From: Datisca glomerata
Lineage: Eukaryota; Streptophyta; Magnoliopsida; Cucurbitales; Datiscaceae
Direction of reading: 5' to 3'
Assembly (NCBI GenBank): GCA_003255025.1
Contig: QANY01008329.1
Coordinates: 323,151-387,150 of the forward strand
Length of the DNA stretch: 64,000 nt
Shown: positions 25,918 through 37,841 of the stretch, piece after piece
How the letters are laid out: each line of letters opens with the position of its first letter
Numbering within the stretch: position 1 is the stretch's first letter
Translations under genes and position numbers: made by a program
The notes under the pieces: model-generated
Databases searched by the model: none
What the model was told of the DNA's origin: nothing
Seen by the model: the letters and a program-made list of their open reading frames with translations, nothing else

Positions 25918-28900
25918 TCAACTAGGAATATAGGGTTCAAAGAGTTTGGCGCAAGGATTTGGATCATACTGCAATATCTCCGCAGCACGTTCGAACTCTT
26001 CCCTCAAAACTTTTATGCTATACTTATCCACAACCCGACCGAGGTCATGCGATACCTCAAACGGATCCTCTATGCATATCAGATGACGATCATTCCCAAT
26101 CCTCCGCGTCCAGTCTTTTCCTTGCTTGCTGATCATTCAAGATCACAAAGTCAGGTTTCTGATTTTAACTCATGAAAATTCATCACATAAATTGAAGAAA
26201 TCTCTACCAAGTTATATCATGTAATTTCCATAATCTGGTACCTAAGGAAAATGCTTCGTAAATACATTCTCCCAGAACTAGCTAAACTACGATATCGAAA
26301 CCTCAGGGAAGGCTCTATAACAGTAACATAAAATTAAGGGATTTATTAATCTTGATAGATGAAATTGTAAAAGAAGAAAAGCTTTCATGCTATATTTAGA
26401 GCCTAAAAAGTATTGCTACTTTCTAATCAACTTGATATTGGATGAGAAAACAAAACATGAAGGGATGACCTCCAATCAAACTTGGCTTGAAAATATTATA
26501 AGAATCTAAAGGTTGATAAATCAAAGCAACATTCTTCTCTATTATAATTTCTACAATTATAATCTTCTTTTCTGAAGTAATGAATATAAACTATTTGATT
26601 AAGGAGATCAGACATGCATATCAGAAAGATTCACATTTGGGGAGGCAAGCCAAAGGAACATTAGTTATACCTGCAACTCCTAAACATACGCAAAAGTTAT
26701 TCTAACATAACGCCAGCTTTTATGTCTGACCTGATGAATCTTCCTGTACGAACGGATATAACTGCATTTGCGTAATCGTGAGAATATGCCCAATAATTGA
26801 AAAATGCCCAGACAAGTTGAGAAATGGTTTCCTTGTTGTCACTTCCAAAATCACGTAGTTTGTCGACTTGATCAAAGTAGGCACACTTAATATCATCCAC
26901 GGTGACAGAGTAAGTTATTTTCATTCCCTGAATGAAAAGATCAATTACAACGATCACAAACCAATCTAATAAAGAGTATCCCATGATATCATGGAAAGTA
27001 AAATAGACATAGGTGGAGCTTTTGTATTGTAGCAATATAACCAAATTTAAACAAAACAAAACTATTCCACTAAATAAATAAATAAAAGGAAAACATGTGT
27101 ACGATTCAATTAACCCCATCTCTCCCATCCTTCTTCCCACACTACAAAATCATCCTTCTAATTCCTTGAAGACTTTTATTATTCAAAGGAGAGCATGTCC
27201 CAGAAAAAACGAGAGTCCAATGGTATAAGTTGAATCCCGATGATAGTACTGTTCATGCTCCATGCTCTTAACCTGTTTTCCTTCTCCTCTTTTAGCGCTA
27301 CTTTCTTTTGCCAAATGAAAGCCAACTATTTATTTGTTGTGTATAGTATGGGTAATTTTGTCACCAAAAGGAAAAAAGAAACAAGGGGTAGTTCTAAATA
27401 GCTGTATCATCATCCAGTTATGAGGGATACAGAGTAGACATCTACGGAAAAAGCATGTCAATAAAGAAAGGAGATTTTAAAACAATATTTTGTTGGTTGT
27501 ATGCCTCTACTAAAAAAACCTGATTATACCTGTAAACACGGAAGTATAGCAGTCAATAAAGAAAGGAGGTTTTAAAACAATATTTTGTTGGTTGTATGCC
27601 TCTACTAAAAAAACCTGATTATACCTGTAAACACGGAAGTATGGCAGGCCTTCGCTGTTGCAAGAAGTGTATGCACATCAAAACATACCTGAATAGAGAC
27701 AATACACAAATTAGCTGGTAGATATTTAAATAAATGCCTATAAACATCCAAAAACTTGTAATCACGTCAAGGACATGTCAAGTGATTTTACAAGCGGCAA
27801 GCAATCTCACAATGACAAATATTTTATGATTATAAGCAGAGTCGAACAGAAGTAGTAACAGAAACTTACGCATAGCTAGAAAGAGTTCCCTGATAAGTCT
27901 CATTAACTCCTCTTAACTTGGCCCAATGTTTCACAATAAAAGCCAATTGTCGTAATCTCACATCTATTTGTGCATAATCCCGAAGAAGTTTTGTATTTAT
28001 GACAGCCAAAACATTGTTTATGCAAATATCACAGGAGATTCCTGTCACTGGATCCATGAGCTTTACTATGGGGACCCTAGCACGTGTTAGAGCCTGAAAA
28101 CAAAGTTCGATTAATACGTATCTTATTAAATCATACACAATAAGCTTTCTGAAAAAAATAAAGAACCATTTTGACAGGCTTTTTAACATAGAGATGTTTC
28201 AAGACGAAACTAAAATTAATTTTCCCATGGCTCAGAAAATTGCATTCTAAGTTATTTAAAGCCTGCAAATATGGAGATTGCCAACAACAAATGACATATG
28301 AACTCAAGCTGCTTGGTGCTAACGAATTGTTTTCCTAATGACCTCCCTCCCTAATGCCCTCCCCTCCCTAATGCCCTCCCTCCCTAATGCCCTCCCTCCC
28401 TAATGCCCTCCCTCATGCCTTCCTTCCCTAAAGCCCTCATCCAACTACCACTCCCTCTCCATCTCCCTGTGCGTCTCAAGACGGGCCTAAGTACTCATGA
28501 CAGGCACAGTCAGGCGCGCCCGCCAACATGTGCCTGAGCATGGTCAAGGCACAGAGGGCGCCCCTCGCTGTGCCGCTTGCTCCTTTAACAACACTGTCCA
28601 AAACCATTTATAGACACACACCCTATAGGACAAGAGTACAATCTCTTAAGGCCTTAACAACCTTGGCGTGCATTTTCGGTTTAACTCCTATCAATTAATA
28701 TGGATCATCATATATTCCTTTTAAGTACTTGATAACATAACTTTTTATAAAAAAAATAATAATAATTTAATGCACCCAGACTATCATGCGTTCTTAATGC
28801 ACTCTACATAACATGACATTGCCTTCAAAAGCGGAATCGTAATCAAGAAAGTAATAAGAGCATCAATAATCAGAAAATTATAATTAATCAACAACTTTCA

Positions 28901-31753
28901 AGAAGGTAATAAAATATAAAACTCCAAGCTTTCTCAGAAATCATTTCAGAGCAACAATAATAAGACACCACTTATATTCGATAATAAATACTTTGACAGG
29001 GAAAAGTTAACTGTAAAAACATAGAGTCAACTGTAGGCAACCTCCACCCTAAGCAACTACTTGGCCAACCGAAATATAAAAATAAAGATTAGTATTGACA
29101 CCTCCATACCAACCAAATAAATATAGACTCCAAGGTTGTACTTGATGGTTTATTTTTAGAGACATGTTAACAACTACATTAGATACCCAGGAACTTGTTC
29201 AGAAATACTGTTATGAAAGGAACATAAATCCATTCTTTCAGTAAGAATTCGAATAGTTGTCCCGAATTCAAGTTGATTAACGTAACTGGTAGCAGGATAG
29301 AACCCTCGAACTTAAAGTGCTCTCTGCTTCTTAAATGTAGGATGGACAATTACAATATCAGATATAAGGCTCCACTAGGAACAAATTTTAAAAGTGCTAC
29401 ATCAAAACTTTTTATTAGTATATCTATAACTTGAGAACAAAAAAAATAAACTCTCACAGGAAGGAGTACTTGGTAACAAAAGGTATAAACTCTCGCTAGA
29501 ACTTCCAAAAGATATGGAAAAAATATGGAGACCACTCAGCCATTTCCACAATATAGATTATTACTGTTACATCGGTAACTCCGCCTCCCAACTAGCACCA
29601 AACGATATGGAAAAAATCCTAACAATGAGATCATTGTTCCAATCAACTTTATCAACAGGAGACCACTCAGCCCTTTCTGAAATTATGCTTCCAGTTATAT
29701 CTCTTAGTAAAATATGGTACCAGATAGCAGTAAAGTTATATAGAGCACAGATTCAAAAGGACAAAGCAATTTCATTCACCTGCACATTCTGTAGATTATC
29801 TGCTTGCAAAATATCTGCCAACTTCAACAGGACCTCAGACTTGTTAACGTCAGCATCTTCAAGCGCAAGACAAACATCAATATCACTTTTAGAAACTCCA
29901 AATGAGTTAGCACATGATCCATAAAGATAAAGCCGAGCTCTAGGCCATTCGCTAATAACTAGTTTCTCCAATAATGTTAGCAATTGCTTCTGCTTTGCCT
30001 TTTCTTCATCAGGCGGTATCAGGGACTCGTAAATTGCAAGAAAAGGAGCATTTAATCTCTCTATGTCACCTCGACGTTGCATCTGTCTCTTAAAGAATCT
30101 CATCCTTTGATTAAGTAGCTGATGTCCTCTAGTATCTAATCTTGAATCCTGATAATAAAAAACTGCATGAAGCTTGGGTCCAATCAATTGCTTTCAGACT
30201 AAGAAGTTTTTTTTTTTACATATACATATCATCAAGTCTGGTTTACTTGCATTCAAGCTGACATAGAAAGAAATAAAATAGTATAACTATGTTCATAACT
30301 AGATTCCACTAACAAAGTAAAAATATTGAGATAAGACAAGTTTCAAGAAGCATAAAAAGCCCTTTGTTTTAGAAGTTAACCATAAATTAATCAATAATCT
30401 CGTTAAACCATAAACGACGGCAACTAAAGTGTTAACCTTCTCACGATGATGATGCTTTGATTGACTATTCTTCTCATGAGATTCATCCTCAAGCAACAAG
30501 GAACCAACGAGCTCTTCTCCAATATCATCCAATTCATGGCTTACAATTCTGTCAACAGAATACCCTTCCTTCATTGCCCTGCCCTTGCCCTTATGTAAAT
30601 CACCGTTACCAACTTCAACAGCCTCATAATGCAAATTCGGTAAAGTTTCTTCAATGTTAGATGCTGAAACCGAATGAAGGTTGCTCCCGGCAGGCGGCCC
30701 AGGGCAATCAAGCTGTCCACTAAGTTTCAATCTATAAAGCCCATTACTGCTAACTTTACCATCTTCTCCTACGAGTGCCTTTACTTTCTCTTCTTCAGAA
30801 CGGAATTCACCATAACCAACATCTTCCCTATCCACACTACGCGCCAAACCTCTACTCCTATTTCCAATATCTCTGTTTCCACCACCTCTCGGCTTGCTAG
30901 GAAACCCCGGTGGGGGCCGCCTGCTATCAGATATCGAAGCTGACCGATGGGCTCCCATATGCTCGTGTTTCCCCCACCCACCTCCTCTTCCTTCTTGCTC
31001 TCTAGATTCAAATTTCTCATGCGGGAACGTAGTGGAATATGCATTTGAGTTTAGCTTCACAGATGAACTGGAATCTGAATTAGATGAGTTCGAACCCACT
31101 TGATGGTCCAGTTGCTGATTCCTATTCAACCCATTCAGGCTTCTACTCGGAAAATCCACTTCACGCTTTGCGTACTCCAAAGAACTAGACCCATTAAGCA
31201 CAACTTGCGGATTTTGAACTTCGCTCGGAGAAAAAGAACCAAACATGAGCTTATTATCCGGCTGTTTGTGCTGCAGATTGTACTGGCTGGCATCGTTCTC
31301 ATCATTATCGTTTCCCGCGAACCGTAATTTTCTTAAGTCGTCCTCCAAAACCCTCATTCCATGATTCCCCAGAATTTGATTATTGGGTAAGTGGTTTCCC
31401 GCGAATTGACTTCCGGAGAACTGATTGCGAGAAGGCGGAAAAGGGTTCTGAGGATGTTGAAAACCTAGAAAATTAGGAGTGACAGAAGGGGAGAGAGATT
31501 GAGACCAAGGAGGAAGGAGAGAATGATAAAGAAGATCAGGACCGTTGGAGGACCAAGGTGGCGGGAAGCTTAGGGAGGGACCAACGACAGCAACGGCCGG
31601 ATCAAGGGCCAGAGATTGTTGGTGTGGAGGCTGCGTAATCGGTTGCGTCGGAGTTTGGGATTGATGCTGTGCTGGTCTCTGCAAGAGCGAGAGGAGGAAC
31701 TCACCACCATTGGCTGCAGGCGGAGGTGGCGCTTGACCTCCACCGCCACTCAT
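25918..31753 (-). CDS. URT1: UTP:RNA uridylyltransferase 1, six exons, intact
   Basis: Exons, 5' to 3': 31753-30437, 30148-29780, 28093-27870, 27688-27625, 26927-26731, 26128-25918. All introns are GT-AG and all phases agree; the spliced frame is 793 codons plus TGA. Family role: a cytoplasmic terminal uridylyltransferase that adds uridines to mRNAs with shortened poly(A) tails. Residues 1-440 are low-complexity (Pro, Gln, Ser, Asn), with [15 protein letters not shown] near the start, as in plant URT1. The catalytic domain has GS at 516-517 ([15 protein letters not shown]), the SDIDVCL carboxylate pair D528 and D530, and the third, D584, in SCDICINN. The PAP-associated part ends with [19 protein letters not shown] (737-754). 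All expected catalytic residues are present. Arabidopsis URT1 is of similar length. HESO1 is the main alternative, but the long N-terminal region and its opening motif favour URT1. The start is the first ATG of the long open exon, after a CT-rich leader. Confidence 0.95.
27458..27647 (-). repeat. 95-bp tandem duplication covering the end of URT1 exon 4 and its donor
   Basis: Units 27458-27552 and 27553-27647 differ at two positions. The higher unit includes the last 20-odd bases of exon 4 and the real splice donor at 27624; the lower unit lies in intron 4 and carries an identical donor context, with its equivalent exon end at 27530. Using that second donor would place a TAA stop two codons after residue 658. 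Confidence 0.95.
28333..28437 (-). repeat. Minisatellite in URT1 intron 2
   Basis: About six units of 16-17 bases built on cctccctccctaatgc, with small changes between units. They follow each other directly. It is away from the splice sites. Confidence 0.88.
28470..28610. repeat. GC-rich repeat-like patch in URT1 intron 2
   Basis: Much richer in GC than the rest of the intron, with ggcgcgcc, gcccgcc and repeated tgcc/ggcac words, ending gctcctttaacaacactg. That last phrase resembles dispersed plant repeats I have seen, but I cannot name the family. Confidence 0.4.
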
Positions 31754-31935
31754 TGACGTGTATACTAAGGAAAGACTTTTTTGGTTGCAGCTTTTGGGTT
31801 TTTACTTTAAGCACTGATGCGAGCGAAGAAAGAGGTTGAGAGAGAGAAGTAAAGCGAGTATGAGAGTGGGCAATCTCTCTTTGTTTTCTCGTCTTTCCAA
31901 ATCGTTTCTTCCTCGCTTTTTTTCCTTCCAAAGTA
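31754..31935 (-). promoter_or_regulatory. URT1 5' leader (inferred)
   Basis: The 180 bases before the start codon, read on the - strand, are rich in CT and include a ctctctctc run at 31836-31844 and cttctctc next to it. This is common in plant 5' untranslated regions. I see no convincing TATA box at a fixed distance; the transcription start is not visible. Confidence 0.35.
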
Positions 31936-33193
31936 AATTATTACTTGTCGAACTTAAACAACTGTGTTAATTTAATTTTTTTTTTATTTTGATTCTAATT
32001 ATTTATGTAATTAGAGATGATTAGTTGGACCCGGTTTCTCTCCTATTCTTGAGACTAGGAGAGTGTTATTTTTAATCTGATTCCACATTTAAAAAGTGGA
32101 TGGACTAGATCTGTTATTGAAAAACATAAAATAAAATAAAAATATTAAATCAGCTCAATTTTTTTTTATTTTTGAGTACATCTGATCTATACTGATTTAT
32201 GTCATATTTATTTAATGGATTTAGATTTCAAATCTTAAATATTTATATTTATAATCAAAATTTATATTTATTAAAATAAGATTCAAAAATTTATGTTGTA
32301 CGCACTAAATTATTGAATTTGAAATTTTTGCTTTTATAGATTTTAAACCAAGTAAACATAAGAGATTGCAAATTTTAATCCAAATATTTGATGATTTTAA
32401 TGTTAAAAGTCAAAAATACTTCTTTTAAAGTTATCAAATTGTAGAAAGTTTATCTAATCTAACATAATTCAAATAATTAGTCCAACATATTTAAATTCAT
32501 AATAAACATAATATTTCAATCCTAAATCTAAATTCTCAATCCAAATCAACAAAATTAAATAAACATGCCATTAGATCTTATTTTTGGATTAATATTGAGT
32601 TTAATAGTCCCCTTATTTGTCCAAATTTTTGCACCGTTATGACCTGATGGGATCAAAACCGTCGGTGCAGATCCGTACGTTGTTGGGGCGTCCAATGTTA
32701 AGGAAGAGTCGTCTAGCTTGGCTTAGAACAACCGTTGTCGAGTCGAACTGAGTCATCTTACTTTTGGGTTCCTATTTTTGTTCCTTATCAAATTACCATG
32801 AAACGTGATTGCCAAGGAGTTCAAACCTACAATTACTTGGAAAGAGATCCCCTGTTTGGAGAACATAAAAGAATCTTTTGATTGATCTCGATCACTAATT
32901 TATTCTTCAAAGGCCGAACTAGCTTAACATAATTTATTTCCTTTTATTTTTGCACCAAGCTACTATGAGATGTGGTTTAAAAAATAAAGCTACTATGAGA
33001 TGTTGAAATGCTGTTTAATAATAACATTGATCGGCAGAATTCTCTCATGATTTGTTCTCCTTGATGAGAGAGGAGCACGAACTCCATTACTCACATCTAA
33101 TTAGTAATTTACCTCAATTCACTCGGTAATATGTCATATGAAGAACATTCATGTTAACACTAATAAATTAATTATCATCCATTAATATATTGT
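31936..33193. other. AT-rich DNA upstream of URT1, nothing recognised
   Basis: It probably includes the URT1 promoter. A GC-richer part at 32635-32760 has no coherent long frame on either strand. No repeat ends were found. Confidence 0.5.
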
Positions 33194-33430
33194 TGTTAGA
33201 AAATAAAGAAAAGTAAAACCAATACTTGGGAAGATCAATGAGAGATAAGAGAGAATATTGCTCTTGCTATTTTACTTATCTTACAACTTCTATTTATAGG
33301 TTTACTGGAATACTCAAGTACTTAATAAAGAGTATTTTTGTAATTTAGAACTCACTCACACTAGCGCATACACTTTAAGTTATCCTATTTGTTTCCCCTC
33401 ACACCACGTGTTCACTCTCAACTATTTTCT
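33194..33430 (-). repeat. LTR-like remnant (copia style)
   Basis: Read on the - strand, it contains a TATA-like CTATAAATAG followed by about 80 bases and ends TTTTCTAACA. This layout is typical of copia LTRs, whose ends are often TGTT...AACA. No matching second LTR was found, so it could be a solo or truncated LTR. Confidence 0.4.
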
Positions 33431-33974
33431 CTCAAATCTCTCTTTTGTTATCTCAAGTTAATCCATATAACCACCTACAACTCTTTCTCCCCATTTTACA
33501 TTACTGCACATCTCTAATTCTTTTGCAGTTTTCTTCACACAACGAAAACCCATTTTTGCTTACTACTTCATCTAGTTTATTCGTCAACAATTATCCTCCA
33601 TTAATCAAGGTAAATGATTTCTTGTTTCTTCTCTTTTATTTTCTCTTTCTTTTCTCTAATCAACTTAGATTTTGATCAATTCATTGAAGAATCAATCTGA
33701 GTTTATTTTTTTCTTCTCCTCTAATTTTTCCAGCAAGCTCTCTATTCCATCTTCTTCTCGTTCTTCTTCTTTGTCTCGTTTTCCATTTGTTCCGCCATCA
33801 ATTTAAGGTAAACTAATTCTTCTCTATTTCTTCATTCTTTTTATCGTTTCTCATGCTTTCAACCTTAATCTTTTATTCAATGTTTATATAATATCCAATT
33901 TTGGATTTTTCTCAATTTTTCAACGATAGACATTTTGTTCATCTATGTTTCCAGCATCATCATCGCACCACCAG

Positions 33975-34407
33975 CAACTCCATTTTGGTCAGCTTCAATC
34001 TGTCTCTCTATTTTTCCTTCTCTCAGTCTCTCTCTCTCCTTCGTCTCCCACATTTGTTTCTGCTTCTATCGATCTCTCTCTCTCTCTGTCGTCTCCCTCT
34101 TCCCCCTTTATTTCTACTTCTCTCTATCTCTCTCATTTGTCTCCATCTTCCCCTCTATTTCTGCTTCTCTCGGTCTTTATCTCTCTTATTCGTCTCCCTC
34201 TTCCCCCTCTGTTTCTACTTCTCTCGGTCTATCTCTCTCCCTCCTTCATCTCCATCTTCCCTATTTGTTTCTGCTTCTCTCAGTTTCTCTCTCTCCTTCA
34301 TCTCCCTCCTCCCCCTTTGTTTCTGTTGTCGTGCTTTCTCTTTCTGTCTCCCTCTCGTTATTTCTCTCGGTCTCTCTCTATCCTTCATCTTTCCCTCTCT
34401 CTGTTGC

Positions 34408-34446
<39 letters not shown>

Positions 34447-34580
34447 CTTCCTTCATCTCCATCTTCCCCTCTATTTCTTCTTCTATCGGTTTCTCTCTCT
34501 CCTTTATCTTTCCCCCATCTCTGTTGCGTCTCTCTATCTCCCTTTTCTTCCCCTGCCTTTTATGTTCCTCCCCTTCTCTT
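33975..34580 (+). repeat. Long polypyrimidine (CT-rich) block
   Basis: About 600 bases made almost only of C and T, with a pure (CT)n run at about 34408-34442 and repeated phrases such as ctccatcttccc, tcggtctctctc and tatttctgcttctctc. Three frames are open at once only because purine-rich stop codons are rare in such DNA, so this is not a gene. Confidence 0.9.
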
Positions 34581-35690
34581 GAACCGGATCACCTGAACCA
34601 GACCAATTCATTCAGACTGGGTTGAACTAGTTCAGTTAGACCAGACCAAACTGATTCAACTCCACCAGACCGAACCTGCCAAAAATAGCAGAACCGAACC
34701 AGTTCAGACCACCCGAGCCTTGTACCGCTTGATAATTTATACCTTGTGTGGTTTCCAACTATTTCCAACCTCACTTAGTTAATTAAATAATTTTAGATAT
34801 TATATGAATTTGTTGTGATCTGGGATCCTTGGATTTCAGGTCATTAGTTACTGAATTTAATTCATAGCAAATCCTAGTAAGTGGATTTGCATAATAATTT
34901 GGTTCATATGTTATAAGTGTAGAATATATAATGTGAAATTATTTTATTATTTCTTTATGTTCAATCTTATGATCAAGTGTTTTATTTATTTTTATATCAC
35001 GATGAAATTATTTAGCATGCTATGTATGATTATATTTTGAGTTATACATGTAATAGTTATATCATTTTTGTTCATGAACAAGTTATATGTTTACTCATAT
35101 ATATGTGATAATATGAATTATGAATATTAATTTAAGTAAAGTGATAAGTAAACAAGAAGTAGACTTAGTCATGTCCATTGGTTATCAAGTAACCAGATTG
35201 TCCACATGATGTTAGCGTCCTTAAGGTTCAGATAACTTTAAGTGACATCAAGTTTCAAGACACCCAATCTGTCATGTTCATGCTCATGTTACAAGTTCGA
35301 GTTTAAGTTGTGAATCAGTTCTAGTTAGGTTTTTAATTGAGGGATATGTCTAGTCAGATTATGATCAAGCAAAATTTTCATTCTTGATTAGGGTCAACAT
35401 CTCCATATTTTTTATGATGCTGAACAATTGATGGCAAGAAAAATATTATATATATGAGTAAATATGACATAACACTTTGATATTTAAAAATCTCAAAAAT
35501 TTAAACTTGATCTTTTGCAATCAACTATTCTCTCCCCTTTGAAATCATAAAAAAAATATTCATTTCAATCTCAAAAAATGTACCCTTTCGCAAAAAAAAT
35601 TGTATTTTTTTATAAATGAATTTTATTTTTAAGAAATCCCCCTCAATGAATGCATTTTTCAAAGCATGAACAGAATTTGATTATTTTTTA
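34581..35690. other. Unassigned DNA, possibly LTR-derived
   Basis: 34585-34720 is built of gaacc/cagacc words (for example ccagaccaattcattcagac), a degenerate short repeat. 34800-35450 is AT-rich with a GC-richer stretch around 35165-35290. The style suggests retrotransposon sequence, but I found no primer site, domain or paired ends. Confidence 0.4.
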
Positions 35691-35699
35691 AATGCGTAC

Positions 35700-36635
35700 A
35701 CACCCCAAGAAATAGTAATTCTTCATGTGATTTCTCTAAATCAAGATTATCATGAAAATTGGGCTTATTAAACTTTTCTATACGTGCCATTATGCACAGA
35801 TATACCTTTTCATATTCGTTGCCAATTGAATTTCTTCTTTGAAGCGCCTCATCTCTTGTTAAGTATATTTCAAAGCTTCTTTTTGAAGTGTATTAGATCT
35901 TCATCTTCTTCTAACTTTCGCTCTTAATGGATATGATTTTGAACAATAGATTGTTTTCGTTTACATCCACATCATCATCCAAGTACTTCATTTGATGAGT
36001 CATCAATGATTATATATGAGTTCTTCAAGTGAAAGTGTAAGATCATTCGCTTATTGAATAATAATTATCTTGTTCTCTCATGACTTTGATAACGATCTAA
36101 GAGCTTTAATCACCAAATCACTATTAGTAAATGTCTTACCAACAGTTTTGAGAGAATTTACAAGTTATCAAAACGTGTAAACATACCATTAATGCTTTCA
36201 TTTTCACGCATCTTAAACATTTCATATTCATGCATGAGAAATAACCTTAGATTCTCTTACCTCATTTTCCCCTTCATATGTAATTTCTAACATATGTCAA
36301 ATCTCTTTTGCCATTTCATATATGCAAATACAATACATTCACTTATCCTTATAGCACAATATATAACATTTATAGCTTGAGCATTTAAAGATAATTTAAT
36401 TTTATCATTCTCGTACAAATCTAATGACTCAGGCATATAAGGATCATTTTTAACAATATTCTACAAATTATAAACATGAGATTGAATATATATTTTCATT
36501 CTAATTTTCAAAAATTAAAATCTACTCCATCAAAAAATGGAGGTTCAGAAATTAATTATCTTCGCTAAAAACCAAGAGGTATTACCATCACTTAGATATT
36601 GAGCACCAAGCTGTGATATCAAAGAATAAAATTGC
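35700..36635 (-). pseudogene. copia gag relic with primer binding site
   Basis: On the - strand, TGATATCACAGC (about 36622-36611) resembles the tRNA-Met primer site TGGTATCAGAGC. Downstream, PPFFDGVD (about 36545) starts a UBN2-type gag. Later pieces in changing frames give the matches to MFKMRENESI and to VIKALRSL. It is full of stops. The pol part is absent, so only the front of the element remains. Confidence 0.75.
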
Positions 36636-36649
36636 TTGAGATATAAAAT

Positions 36650-37838
36650 GAATAACAAAGTAAATCAATTAAGCAAGCCTCCATAACACACCATCAACTC
36701 TTCTAATAACGCAGTCAATATGGCCCTTAGAAAAAGGCTAGATAGTAAGGTCTATCTCCTCCTTTTAAAGAAACCTGAGACCCTACCACGACCAACAGAT
36801 GAAACACCAAAATAGCTAGAAGAACCTAGCTTCTTACCCAATTGAGAAAAGTAGCAGAATTAAGTTAAGTTTCAAAAATGAAAAGGACCTGTGGACTAAA
36901 GGAATTAACCTGTCTCCAAAGTGAGGAGACTGCGCAACGATTTCCTAAATTTGGTGCATTTAAACTGAAAAGCTTCATTGTGAGTAAGGGGCCCCTCAGG
37001 AACTGCCCGCTTTTATGGATCCATCACCAGAATAATCATAGAGAACCTTACTCCTCTTGCTACCTATTTCCCCTGAACTTGATTCAATTTCCCTTTTACA
37101 ACACCATTGATAAGCTCATTCACAGAATTTTCCTTCAAAAGAGAGAAGCCCGGTTGTTTTGCCTCTTTCACCTTTAAGTTATAGTAACAACTGCTTCGAT
37201 GCTCACTGGACTAGAAACTTCTGCTACCGGGGCAGGACAATTATCAACAAGTACTTTGCTAAACTGTTCTTTAGCAACCGGACCGGCCAGGTCCAACACA
37301 TAACAACCCATACTAGAATAAACACTTTCCACTTTACCCCCTTCAAAACTAGGGCCCAACTTCTAGAGGTCCAGGCTAGGTAGATTCACCCATCACATGT
37401 AACAAGCCTTTACCCTATGTCTTCTTTTCATTAGGTCCATAATTTGGCTTGTCCGCCAGTCATACCCTCAATACCCTATAGTTAGTTATTACTCCTATTT
37501 TTCATAGTTATTACTCCTATTGTTCATATGATCATCACTATCAACATGTGGCACTTCAAATGTCGCGATAGCAGACCGGGAACGTCCCTCGCTTAAGCAT
37601 CCTTCCCCTGGCCAGCTGACACCTGCACCCCTTCTTTCTTTGAGCTTGTTCCCCGTGATAAGAAATTTTGGCCGGATCGATACTCTCTCTCACTGAGTTA
37701 ACTTCTTCAGAAAGGTTGTCATTTGTGCTATTGTAACTAGATTCTTAAGGGATATAGACCTTCCCTCTTAACTCAGATTTCTAGACAAGCCTTCTAGTGA
37801 AAGCATTCAGGTTCTCAACCCTAAGATCTAAATCAAAT
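36650..37838 (-). pseudogene. LINE remnant: end of ORF1 and start of endonuclease
   Basis: On the - strand, 37359-37174 is an open stretch in the style of the low-conservation ORF1 tail of plant LINEs. It leads to an endonuclease start at about 36970-36800 (LFSLNAPNLGNRCAVSSLWR, then VNSFSPQVLFIFET), which fits the family pattern of W-N-RGLG followed by P-ILFL-ETK, and then to remnants of the next block (FGVSSVGRGRVSGFFK, then FSKGHIDCVI). It stops at about 36650, where the copia relic begins. A short direct repeat (ttattactcctat) at 37484-37522 lies inside. Confidence 0.75.
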
Positions 37839-37841
37839 GGT

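Noticed and set aside
27140..27155. cactacaaaat as a possible CACTA end
   Set aside because: It lies in URT1 intron 4 with no subterminal repeats, no partner end and no target duplication. It shows that this 8-mer occurs by chance.
29265..29335. A box-B-like ttcgagggttctatcc on the - strand in URT1 intron 2
   Set aside because: No box A at the right distance and no tRNA fold or SINE tail.
29514..29924. A 136-codon open frame on the + strand across URT1 exon 2
   Set aside because: It is antisense to the conserved catalytic exon and its apparent openness reflects the codon bias of that exon.
30674..31327. Several + strand frames opposite URT1 exon 1
   Set aside because: They are shadows of the long low-complexity exon on the other strand.
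32635..32770. A GC-richer stretch with short open frames upstream of URT1
   Set aside because: No frame is long or coherent on either strand and no repeat ends were found.
33901..34625. Three overlapping open frames of more than 210 codons on the + strand
   Set aside because: They are open only because the DNA is almost pure C and T. The predicted proteins are Ser/Leu/Phe/Pro repeats with no domain, and all three frames are open together.
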